12,219 nt of DNA from positions 1-12,219 of the forward strand of contig SKHR01000077.1 of the NCBI GenBank assembly GCA_007116865.1, read 5' to 3'. Shown one piece after another: positions 6,349-12,219 of this stretch. The notes beneath the pieces were generated by a model, which saw nothing but the letters and a program-made list of their open reading frames with translations, made no database searches and was not told the origin of the DNA. The position numbers and the translations under genes were made by a program. Position 1 is the first letter of the stretch, and every line of letters starts with the position of its first letter. The stretch comes from Marinospirillum sp. Its GTDB lineage: Bacteria > Pseudomonadota > Gammaproteobacteria > Pseudomonadales > Halomonadaceae.

Positions 6349-8227
6349 TGCCTTCTTCAAACAGGCGTAAAAACTCTTTGCGTTGGGGCAGTGTCAGTCG
6401 GCTCATTGCCAGCTGCTGTTTCAATGCGCCGAGCAGTTCACTGGCATTGAAATTCACATACCCCAGCACTTTTTCCACTGTGTCACCCTTGATGATATTT
6501 TCAAGCTGAGGCAGGCCGGCATCATCCAGTAAAACATCGACCGAGTCGGTGTCACCAAAAAGGTTGTGCATATCGCCAAGGATCTCCTGATAGGCACCAG
6601 TTAAAAAGAACCCCAGCAGTTTTTCCTCATCGGCGGCCCACTCTGGCAGCGGCAGGGTGCTTTCCAATCCCTGGCCATCCACATAGTGCTCAATCCGGCC
6701 ATCCGAGTCACAGGTAATGTCCTGAATGATGCCTCGGCGGGTGATGGGGCGATCCAGGCCGGTGAGCGGCAAAACCGGAAACACCTGATCGATCCCCCAC
6801 ACATCGGGTAGAGACTGGAACAAAGAGAAGTTCACAAAGAGCTTATCCGCCAGCTTTTCATTGAGTTCATCATGAATCTCACGATGAACCCGGTTGCTCA
6901 GGTTCAGGCGCTGGTGAATTTGAGCGCCGGTACAAGTGTAGAGGCGTTCGGCCAGTGCTCGCCCGGTCAGATCGAGCAGTCCATGCACATACATTTCCTG
7001 TGCATCGGACAGTGCCTGAACCACGTCGTGATAAATCTCAACCAGGGAGCGTTCGTCGATTTCTTTGTCGCTGGCATGCAGGTAAATACGCCAAAGTTCG
7101 TGCAAAATCTGGTCAGCGGCCTCATCGGGCGCTTGAGGTGGTGTCAGATCTTTCTGCTCAAGATCCGTCACATTGCTGATCAGCACAGCATGGTGAGCGG
7201 TCAGCGCGCGCCCCGACTCGCTGATCAAGTGTGGGTGAGGCAGGTCGTGTGCACTGCAGACCTGATGCAGGGCGTGTACCACATTATTGGCGTACTCTTC
7301 CATCGAATAGTTGATGGAGCAGACACTGCGCGAACGGGTGCCCTCATAGTCCACCCCCAGGCCGCCGCCGACATCAACCACCTGGATCGGTGCGCCCAGG
7401 GCCAAAAGCTCCTGATAAAAACGCCCACACTCTTTGAGACCGCGTTGAATGTCGCGAATATTGGCAATTTGTGAACCCAGATGAAAATGTAAAAGCTGCA
7501 GGCAGTCCAGTGCATCGGCCTGTTTAAGCTGGCTGAGCATGTCCAGCAGCTGGCTGGCGGCCAGGCCAAACTTGGATTTCTCACCACCGCTGTCCTGCCA
7601 GTGGCCTTTGCCCACAGAGGATAGGCGTGCCCTGACACCCAGGCGAGGCTTCACCCCCATGCGCGCACCTTCTTCAAGCGCCATTTGCAGCTCAGAGGGC
7701 TTTTCAATGACGATGTAAACGCGATGCCCCAGTTTTTCACCAAGCAGTGCCAGGCGCAGGTACTCGCGGTCTTTATAGCCATTGCAGACCAGGGTGGAAG
7801 GCGAGTGGGCCGACAAGGCCAAAACGGCCAACAGCTCGGGTTTGCTACCGGCCTCGAGGCCAACCCGCGCATCAACCCGCGCCTGGCTTTCAAGCAGTTC
7901 TTCAACCACGCGTCGCTGCTGATTCACCTTGATGGGGTAAACCGCCGTGTAGCCACCTTGATAGTCATGGCTCTGCATCGCCTTATCAAAGGCGGCACAT
8001 AGACGATTGACCCGATCCTGCAAAATATCCGGAAAACGCACCAGTACCGGCAGGGTTAAACCGGCCTGGCGTACCTGATCGACCAGCTGGCGTAAGTCGA
8101 TCTGCTGGTCGCGATGATAGGAGGGTTGAACCATGACCCGGCCTTGCGGGTTCACTGAGAAATAACCGCTGCCCCAGTGGCGAATATTGTAAACCTGGTT
8201 TGCGTCTTGATATTTGGTTCTGGTCAA
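6323..8227 (-). CDS. speA: Biosynthetic arginine decarboxylase, SpeA
   Basis: A 634-residue PLP-dependent fold III (alanine-racemase-type) decarboxylase that turns arginine into agmatine, the first step of the arginine route to putrescine and spermidine. The N-terminus YNIRHWGSGYF is typical of SpeA. The PLP lysine is K100 in YPIKVNQ; other motifs are HFHLGSQ (248-254), GGGLGVDY (287-294), SESGRA (336-341) and the C-terminal active-site CDSDG (506-510). Length matches the family (about 630-660). The start must be TTG at 8227-8225: it is preceded on the minus strand by AAGGAA (8240-8235) with 7-nt spacing, and the next in-frame ATG would remove conserved residues. The gene begins 19 nt after the stop of a PII gene, with no terminator between, so co-transcription with glnK-1 is likely; such a neighbour is unusual for speA. 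Confidence 0.97.
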   Translation of the reverse strand: MTRTKYQDANQVYNIRHWGSGYFSVNPQGRVMVQPSYHRDQQIDLRQLVDQVRQAGLTLPVLVRFPDILQDRVNRLCAAFDKAMQSHDYQGGYTAVYPIKVNQQRRVVEELLESQARVDARVGLEAGSKPELLAVLALSAHSPSTLVCNGYKDREYLRLALLGEKLGHRVYIVIEKPSELQMALEEGARMGVKPRLGVRARLSSVGKGHWQDSGGEKSKFGLAASQLLDMLSQLKQADALDCLQLLHFHLGSQIANIRDIQRGLKECGRFYQELLALGAPIQVVDVGGGLGVDYEGTRSRSVCSINYSMEEYANNVVHALHQVCSAHDLPHPHLISESGRALTAHHAVLISNVTDLEQKDLTPPQAPDEAADQILHELWRIYLHASDKEIDERSLVEIYHDVVQALSDAQEMYVHGLLDLTGRALAERLYTCTGAQIHQRLNLSNRVHREIHDELNEKLADKLFVNFSLFQSLPDVWGIDQVFPVLPLTGLDRPITRRGIIQDITCDSDGRIEHYVDGQGLESTLPLPEWAADEEKLLGFFLTGAYQEILGDMHNLFGDTDSVDVLLDDAGLPQLENIIKGDTVEKVLGYVNFNASELLGALKQQLAMSRLTLPQRKEFLRLFEEGISGYTYLE

Positions 8228-8246
8228 GGCCGGATTCCTTAATTAA

Positions 8247-8585
8247 TTAAACCGCGTCTTTGCCGGTTTCACCGGTGCGTATGCGGATCACCTGGTCCAA
8301 AGGTGAGACGAAAATTTTACCATCACCAATTTTGCCAGTATTGGCGACCTTAACGATGGCATCGATGACGGAGTCGAGTTGGCTGTCATCGATAGCGATT
8401 TCAAGCTTGACCTTCGGTAAGAAATCAACGACGTACTCTGCCCCCCGATAGAGCTCGGTATGCCCCTTCTGGCGGCCAAAGCCCTTGACCTCGGTGACTG
8501 TGATGCCCTGAACACCCAGCTCCGAAAGGGCTTCGCGGACATCGTCGAGCTTAAAGGGTTTGATGATTGCAGTGACCAGCTTCAT
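8247..8585 (-). CDS. glnK: PII signal transduction protein, copy 1 (downstream of amtB)
   Basis: A 112-residue PII protein. The T-loop is complete, with GHTELYRGAEY ending in the uridylylation site Tyr51 and with Arg47, the residue that plugs AmtB in E. coli GlnK. The ATP and 2-oxoglutarate site motif TGKIGDGKIFV is intact, as is the C-terminal RIRTGE. PII trimers report 2-oxoglutarate, ATP/ADP and glutamine status and control targets such as AmtB, GlnE, NtrB and arginine synthesis. It differs from the other copy in the window at 17 of 112 positions, all outside the T-loop. GAGGAG (8600-8595) lies 9 nt before the ATG. It is separated from amtB by an intrinsic terminator and followed closely by speA. 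The symbol glnK rather than glnB rests on the MKLVTAIIKPFKL start; the distinction is not firm. Confidence 0.93.
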   Translation of the reverse strand: MKLVTAIIKPFKLDDVREALSELGVQGITVTEVKGFGRQKGHTELYRGAEYVVDFLPKVKLEIAIDDSQLDSVIDAIVKVANTGKIGDGKIFVSPLDQVIRIRTGETGKDAV

Positions 8586-8603
8586 AACTTGGAACTCCTC
8601 GCG

Positions 8604-8660
8604 CTTGGCGTGATTGGTTGTTGCTCATAAGGATAAAGCCTAAGCGCCCCAATCACCAAG
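8604..8660. promoter_or_regulatory. Imperfect inverted repeat and possible promoter upstream of glnK-1
   Basis: CTTGG-CG-TGATTGG (8604-8617) is complementary to CCAATCACCAAG (8649-8660), giving 12 paired bases with a 2-nt bulge and a 31-nt spacer. On the minus strand, TTGTGA (8666-8661) and TAGGCT (8642-8637), 18 nt apart, could be weak sigma-70 boxes; one repeat arm would then lie between the boxes and the other just after the start site, as in an operator. No sigma-54 element was seen here. The repeat is clear; its role is inferred. Confidence 0.35.
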
Positions 8661-8668
8661 TCACAAGC

Positions 8669-8695
8669 AAAAAAAGGGGCGCCACAAGGGCGCCC
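8669..8695 (-). terminator. Intrinsic terminator of amtB
   Basis: GGGCGCC (8677-8683) and GGCGCCC (8689-8695) form a GC-rich 7-bp stem with a 5-nt loop. On the minus strand it is followed at once by seven U residues (A-run 8669-8675 on the plus strand). It lies 36 nt after the amtB stop and separates glnK-2/amtB from glnK-1/speA. Confidence 0.9.
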
Positions 8696-8730
8696 AAACT
8701 TCCATGCTCACCTAACGGTGTCTGAAAAGA

Positions 8731-9981
8731 TCACTTACCTGATTTAGTAAACTCTGGGTAGGCTTCCAGGCCACACTCGGCAATATCAACGCCGTTGTAT
8801 TCTTCTTCTTCGCTGACCCGCACACCCATGATGGCTTTGATGATCAGCCAAACCACGAGGCTGGCACCGAAGACCCAGGCAAAGATAGCGAACATACCCA
8901 GCAGCTGTGCACCGAAGGTGGCATCGCCATTGGTCAGTGGCACAGCCAGCAGACCCCAGATACCGACCACACCGTGGACAGAAATCGCGCCCACTGGATC
9001 ATCAATGCGCAGCTTGTCCATGAACACGATCGAGAAGACCACGATGGCACCACCGACCGCACCGATCAAAGTCGCGACCTGTCCGGAAGGTGCCAGAGGC
9101 TCAGCAGTGATGGCAACCAGACCTGCCAGTGCGCCGTTCAGCGCCATGGTCAAATCAGCCTTCTTGAACCAGAGCTTGGACAGGACCAGTGCCGCGATCA
9201 CACCACCGGCTGCCGCCGCATTAGTGTTCACAAAGACTTGGGCCACATTGTTGGCAGACTCGATGTCAGACATTTTCAGCTCTGAGCCACCGTTAAAGCC
9301 GAACCAGCCCATCCACAGGATGAAGGTACCCAGGGTTGCCAGCGGCATGTTGGCACCAGGGATGGCGTTGATTTCACCATTGGGGCCGTACTTGCCTTTA
9401 CGAGCGCCCAGCACTAATACACCGGCAAGGGCTGCCGCAGCACCAGCCATGTGAACAATGCCAGAACCCGCAAAGTCAGAGAAACCAGCCGCATCCAACC
9501 AGCCTTCACCCCAGGTCCAGTAACCGGAAACAGGGTAGATCACACCGGTCATGACAACGGCGAAAGCCAGGAAAGCCCAAAGCTTCATGCGCTCAGCAAC
9601 CGCACCGGAAACAATCGACATGGCAGTCGCGACGAAAACCACTTGGAAGAAGTAGTCTGAACGCATGGAGTAGTAAGGCGCATCCTCACCACCAGACAAG
9701 ACTGCGTCCAGGGTATTTTCTTCACCCAAAAGGAAACCAAAGCTTGGCAGGAAGCCACCTTCAGGGCTGGAGTACATGAGGTAGTAGCCCAAGAAGAGGT
9801 ACATGGTACAAGCGATGGCAAAAAGCGCGATGTTTTTGGTTAGAATTTCAGCGGTGTTTTTAGAGCGCACCATGCCCGCTTCGAGCATGGAGAAACCAGC
9901 GGCCATCCACATGACCAGCACACCACAGATCAGGAAATAAAAGGTATCAATTGCATAAGCAAGATGTACGAGTTCTTCCAT
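8731..9981 (-). CDS. amtB: Ammonium transporter, Amt family
   Basis: A 416-residue, strongly hydrophobic inner-membrane channel expected to have about 11 membrane helices and to form a trimer conducting ammonium or ammonia. The family features are present: GFSMLEAGMVRSKN in the first helix region, the twin pore histidines H177 (GSGIVHMAG) and H336 (AISVHGVVG), and WMGWFGFNGGS. The N-terminus runs straight into the first helix, without the cleaved signal peptide of E. coli AmtB. The acidic cytoplasmic tail, NGVDIAECGLEAYPEF, has Cys where many relatives have His. Minus-strand GAGGA lies 7 nt before the ATG. glnK-2 ends 26 nt upstream, the usual glnK-amtB pair in which PII blocks the channel when nitrogen is plentiful. 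Expression is probably driven by the sigma-54 promoter before glnK-2. Confidence 0.97.
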   Translation of the reverse strand: MEELVHLAYAIDTFYFLICGVLVMWMAAGFSMLEAGMVRSKNTAEILTKNIALFAIACTMYLFLGYYLMYSSPEGGFLPSFGFLLGEENTLDAVLSGGEDAPYYSMRSDYFFQVVFVATAMSIVSGAVAERMKLWAFLAFAVVMTGVIYPVSGYWTWGEGWLDAAGFSDFAGSGIVHMAGAAAALAGVLVLGARKGKYGPNGEINAIPGANMPLATLGTFILWMGWFGFNGGSELKMSDIESANNVAQVFVNTNAAAAGGVIAALVLSKLWFKKADLTMALNGALAGLVAITAEPLAPSGQVATLIGAVGGAIVVFSIVFMDKLRIDDPVGAISVHGVVGIWGLLAVPLTNGDATFGAQLLGMFAIFAWVFGASLVVWLIIKAIMGVRVSEEEEYNGVDIAECGLEAYPEFTKSGK

Positions 9982-10007
9982 TGTCTTATCCTCGATAGTT
10001 GAACCGG

Positions 10008-10346
10008 TTACACCGCGTCGTTGCCGCGTTCACCGGTGCGGATGCGAATGGCTTCGTCAACGGGAGATACGAAAATCTTGCCGTCGCCGATTTTTCCAGT
10101 ATTGGCAGCACTGATGATGGCTTCTACGACACTGTCAACACGGGCGTCGTCAATGGCGACCTCGATCTTGACCTTGGGTAGAAAATCCACCACATATTCA
10201 GCACCCCGATAAAGTTCGGTGTGGCCTTTTTGACGACCAAAGCCTTTCACCTCGGTCACGGTGATTCCCTGAATGCCTATCTCGGATAGGGCTTCCCTTA
10301 CATCATCCAATTTGAAGGGTTTAATAATGGCTGTTACCAGTTTCAT
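10008..10346 (-). CDS. glnK: PII signal transduction protein, copy 2 (upstream of amtB)
   Basis: A 112-residue PII protein and first gene of the glnK-amtB operon. The T-loop with Tyr51 and Arg47, the TGKIGDGKIFV nucleotide site and RIRTGE are all intact. Uridylylation of Tyr51 under nitrogen limitation releases GlnK from AmtB in the well-studied systems. It is about 85 percent identical to copy 1; differences cluster at residues 61-80 and 96-109, for example Ser68-Gln69-Leu70 against Ala-Arg-Val. Its position directly before amtB makes it the canonical partner of the channel. Minus-strand AGAGGA (10359-10354) lies 7 nt before the ATG. The upstream region contains a sigma-54 element and an NtrC-like site, so it should be induced when nitrogen is short, unlike copy 1, for which no such element was seen. 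Confidence 0.95.
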   Translation of the reverse strand: MKLVTAIIKPFKLDDVREALSEIGIQGITVTEVKGFGRQKGHTELYRGAEYVVDFLPKVKIEVAIDDARVDSVVEAIISAANTGKIGDGKIFVSPVDEAIRIRTGERGNDAV

Positions 10347-10413
10347 GCCTGTATCCTCTCAGCCGGTTTTACAATGGCGATTTGACGCCGTTCATCAGAC
10401 TCAACTGGCTATG

Positions 10414-10429
10414 AGCAGGGTGTGTGCCA
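10414..10429 (-). promoter_or_regulatory. Sigma-54 (-24/-12) promoter of glnK-amtB
   Basis: Read on the minus strand, the site is TGGCACACACCCTGCT. It has the full TGGCAC -24 box and the required GG-N10-GC spacing; the -12 box CTGCT differs from TTGCW at its first base. The expected start of transcription is near 10403, leaving a leader of about 57 nt before glnK-2. Dependence on RpoN is inferred from the consensus. Confidence 0.75.
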
Positions 10430-10503
10430 CTATCGATAAAGTACTTTAAATTCAGCAATATGAATTATGTCTTTGGGTTTTTGGTGGGCGAATGGTGCGC
10501 TGC

Positions 10504-10527
10504 AAAAAGGCATTCGAGCCTCTTTTT
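10504..10527. other. Small TTCG-loop hairpin flanked by A and T runs
   Basis: AGGC (10508-10511) pairs with GCCT (10518-10521) around a loop containing TTCG, and flanking A and T runs extend the stem past one bulged C. It resembles a short bidirectional terminator, yet no visible gene ends here. It lies between the glnK-2 promoter and its NtrC-like site. The stem is only 4 bp before the A/T part, so it could be chance. Confidence 0.25.
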
Positions 10528-10538
10528 AACGCAGAGCG

Positions 10539-10555
10539 TGCACTCTTGTGGTGCA
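10539..10555. promoter_or_regulatory. NtrC-like enhancer site
   Basis: TGCACT-CTTGT-GGTGCA matches the NtrC dyad TGCACC-N5-GGTGCA at all but one position. Its centre is about 145 bp upstream of the expected glnK-2 start, a normal distance for an enhancer of a sigma-54 promoter. A much weaker half-matching copy may lie at 10496-10512. The site is also close to the ubiK promoter, but an effect there is doubtful. Confidence 0.7.
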
Positions 10556-10576
10556 AAGCGAGTCTGATTCCGAGAC

Positions 10577-10606
10577 TTAATTTTTTTAGGGTCACAGTGG
10601 TATCCT
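10577..10606 (+). promoter_or_regulatory. Possible sigma-70 promoter of ubiK-comM
   Basis: TATCCT (10601-10606) is a fair -10 box and TTAATT (10577-10582), 18 nt earlier, a weak -35 box. The boxes lie in the 286-nt divergent gap, which otherwise holds the glnK regulatory sites, and 26 nt before the ubiK ATG. Assignment is by position and partial match only. Confidence 0.35.
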
Positions 10607-10632
10607 GATCTACCTTAAAAAGGAGAGTCTGC

Positions 10633-10893
10633 ATGTCTGATCCACAACTCATTGCCCAGTTAGCGGAAAAAATAACCCAGCAGCTGGATGCCCTTAATCT
10701 GGGCGAAACCTTGCCCAGTGCGCGCTTAAAAGCACTGGTTCAGGAGGCCCTGGGTAAACTGGACCTGGTGTCACGCGAAGACTATGAGCGCCTGCTTGCT
10801 ATACATCAGCAAACTCGCCAGCGGGTTGATGAACTGTCGCGTCGTTTGACGCAGCTGGAGTCATTGCAAAACGCTGGAAACGAACCACACTAG
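10633..10893 (+). CDS. ubiK: Ubiquinone biosynthesis accessory factor UbiK (YqiC/BMFP family)
   Basis: An 86-residue protein with the YqiC/BMFP pattern: an amphipathic N-terminal helix region (about 1-45), the signature LDLVSRED at 43-50, then a heptad-rich coiled coil to about residue 80 ending in a short polar tail. E. coli UbiK is 96 residues and carries the nearly identical LDLVSREEF segment. UbiK assists the UbiJ-containing complex that makes ubiquinone under aerobic conditions; purified relatives form trimers and interact with membranes. AAGGAG (10620-10625) is 7 nt before the ATG. Placement between glnK (divergent) and comM repeats the arrangement known in Pseudomonas. A 66-codon frame on the opposite strand upstream has no support as a gene. 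Confidence 0.88.
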   Translation: MSDPQLIAQLAEKITQQLDALNLGETLPSARLKALVQEALGKLDLVSREDYERLLAIHQQTRQRVDELSRRLTQLESLQNAGNEPH

Positions 10894-10898
10894 AGGTT

Positions 10899-10924
10899 TT
10901 ATCGGATCAGCAGATCCGAGATAA
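10899..10924 (+). other. Hairpin between ubiK and comM
   Basis: TTATC-GGATC (10899-10908) pairs with GATCC (10913-10917) and GATAA (10920-10924) around an AGCA loop, with a bulged GA. It starts 6 nt after the ubiK stop and ends 11 nt before the comM ribosome site. No U-run follows, so it is more likely a processing or attenuation structure than a terminator. Confidence 0.4.
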
Positions 10925-10948
10925 GGAATCACACAGGGAGGTGTTGCC

Positions 10949-12219
10949 ATGGGATTGGCACTGGTACAAACCTGCACTTTGCTTGGGCTTCAGCCCCAGG
11001 CAGTTCGGGTTGAGGTTCATCTGGCTAACGGTTTGCCGAGTTTTCAGCTGGTGGGCTTGGCGGAGGCGGCAGTCAAGGAAAGTCGCGAACGGGTTCGCAG
11101 CGCGCTGCTGATGGCAGGCTTTGAATTCCCGGCCCGGCGGATCACGGTCAACCTGTCCCCGGCTGATTTGCCTAAAGCGGGTGGTTGTTATGACTTGCCC
11201 ATCGCCCTGGGTATTCTCGTGGCTTCCAAGCAGCTACCCAGCAACAGCTTGACCGACCGCTAGTTTTTGGGCGAGTTGGCGCTGAATGGGCAGTTGCAGC
11301 CGGTCAAGGGTGTGCTCCCCGTCGCTTTGGCAGCGGCTCAGCAAAATCAAGCGCTGGTTTTGCCCCAGGGCAATGCGCTTGAGGCCAGTCGAGTTTCTGC
11401 GCTGTGTTTTTACGCGGCCGCCTCATTGGTTGAGCTGGTCGCCTGGCTGAAGGGGCAGGCCCCTTTGCCCGACTTCTCTGTGCAAACCCCGGTGATAAAA
11501 CCCCAGGCAGCGGCTTACTCAGATCTGGCGAATGTCAAGGGCCAGGCCACGGCGCGCCGCGCGCTGGAAGTGGCTGCCAGTGGTGGTCATAACCTCTTGC
11601 TTTCCGGCCCTCCAGGAGCAGGTAAAACCCTGCTGGCCAGCTGTTTGCCCGGCATCTTGCCGCCCTTAACAGAGACCGAAGCACTTGAGGTGGCGGCGAT
11701 TGAGTCGGTGTCTCAAGGTCATGATCCGGCCCGCTGGGGACAGAGGCCTTTTCGTGCCCCGCATCACAGTAGTTCAGCGATTGCACTGGTGGGTGGGGGA
11801 AGCATCCCTCGTCCAGGTGAGATCAGCCGCGCCCATCGGGGTGTGCTTTTTCTGGATGAGCTGCCGGAGTTTGCGCGCTCGGTTTTGGAGATGCTGCGTG
11901 AGCCTCTGGAGTCTGGCGAAATCCATCTGGCCCGGGCGGCGTTGCAAGCCAGTTATCCAGCTCGGTTCATGCTGGTGGCGGCAATGAACCCCTGCCCCTG
12001 CGGTCAGCTGGGCAGTGATCAGCCGCCCTGCAGCTGTAGTCCGGCTCAGCGCCATCGTTATCGTGCCAAGCTGTCGGCGCCTTTTTTGGATCGCATTGAC
12101 CTACAGTTACAGGTTCCGGCTTTGCCGCCTCAGTCTTTATGGGACGAGCCAGTGGGTGAGTCCAGTCAGCAGGTACAGCAGCGGGTCATTGCCGCTCGGG
12201 CACGACAAGATGATCGCCA
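10949..12219 (+). pseudogene. comM: ComM (YifB) AAA+ helicase gene, interrupted by an in-frame TAG; 3' end beyond the window
   Basis: ComM is a hexameric AAA+ helicase that aids branch migration during natural transformation; the family was formerly called Mg-chelatase-like. The first 104 residues are a normal N-terminal domain (VGLAEAAVKESRERVRSA, ITVNLSPADLPKAGG, YDLPIALGIL). A TAG at 11261-11263 then stops the frame. The same frame continues at once with FLGELALNGQL, the expected next motif, and stays open to the window end. It carries Walker A GPPGAGKT (11606-11629), RPFRAPHH, GGGSIPRPGEIS, Walker B VLFLDE (11843-11860), MNPCPCG and LDRIDL. The stop aligns with a Glu in E. coli YifB (YEL), so it could come from one change in GAG or CAG. 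No other decay is visible. GGGAGG (10936-10941) is 7 nt before the ATG. Either a recent null mutation or a base error explains this best. Confidence 0.85.

Noticed and set aside
6872..7474. 200-codon open frame on the plus strand inside speA
   Set aside because: It lies wholly opposite a strongly conserved gene, and its protein shows no family motif. It is an antisense shadow frame.
8239..8250. TTAATTAATTAA palindrome between glnK-1 and speA
   Set aside because: It is formed by the glnK-1 stop codon, an AT-rich spacer and the start of the speA ribosome site. It is too simple to claim as a regulatory site.
8795..9454. 219-codon open frame on the plus strand inside amtB
   Set aside because: It is antisense to a clear ammonium transporter, and its low-complexity Ala/Thr/Pro/Ser-rich composition mirrors amtB codons.
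10452..10652. 66-codon open frame on the minus strand between glnK-2 and ubiK
   Set aside because: It covers the NtrC-like site and the ubiK start region, has no recognisable motif, and no good ribosome site was seen. It is most likely regulatory DNA that happens to be open.
11261..11263. Programmed readthrough or amino-acid recoding of the comM TAG
   Set aside because: TAG is an ordinary stop for other genes here, the following base is T, and no stem-loop typical of recoding was recognised immediately after it.

Overview
The window looks like chromosomal housekeeping DNA from a gammaproteobacterium of the Pseudomonas/Oceanospirillales type. Two conserved gene blocks point there: ruvX-pyrR-pyrB-pyrC' (the Pseudomonas-style pyrimidine cluster with a non-catalytic dihydroorotase-like subunit) and glnK-amtB diverging from ubiK-comM, both known from Pseudomonas. 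No mobile element, CRISPR array, tRNA or rRNA was seen. Species cannot be assigned from this sequence.

Layout. Plus strand, 1-3849: the 3' part of ruvX, then pyrR, pyrB, pyrC' and an FAH-family hydrolase, closely spaced or overlapping and probably one transcript. Plus strand, 3927-6312: two tandem paralogs of about 380 residues, each a GAF-like sensor domain followed by an HD-GYP cyclic-di-GMP phosphodiesterase domain. The second has Asp in place of one conserved metal-binding His. Minus strand, 10346 down to 6323: glnK-2, amtB, an intrinsic terminator, glnK-1, then speA (biosynthetic arginine decarboxylase, TTG start). The tandem HD-GYP genes and speA converge across a perfect 11-bp inverted repeat. 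Plus strand, 10633 to the end: ubiK, then comM, whose frame is interrupted by one in-frame TAG at 11261-11263. The frame is open again to the window end, with intact AAA+ motifs.

How the genes work together. PyrB and PyrC' should form the Pseudomonas-type aspartate transcarbamoylase. GlnK-2/AmtB is an ammonium uptake and PII control pair. Its upstream region carries a good sigma-54 -24/-12 element (10414-10429, minus strand) and an NtrC-like dyad (10539-10555), so it is probably induced by nitrogen limitation. The second PII gene, glnK-1, sits after amtB behind a terminator and 19 nt before speA, so it probably has its own promoter and may be co-transcribed with arginine decarboxylase. That arrangement, the ligand-altered HD-GYP paralog and the interrupted comM are the least ordinary points. 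I found no convincing wholly new multi-gene system.
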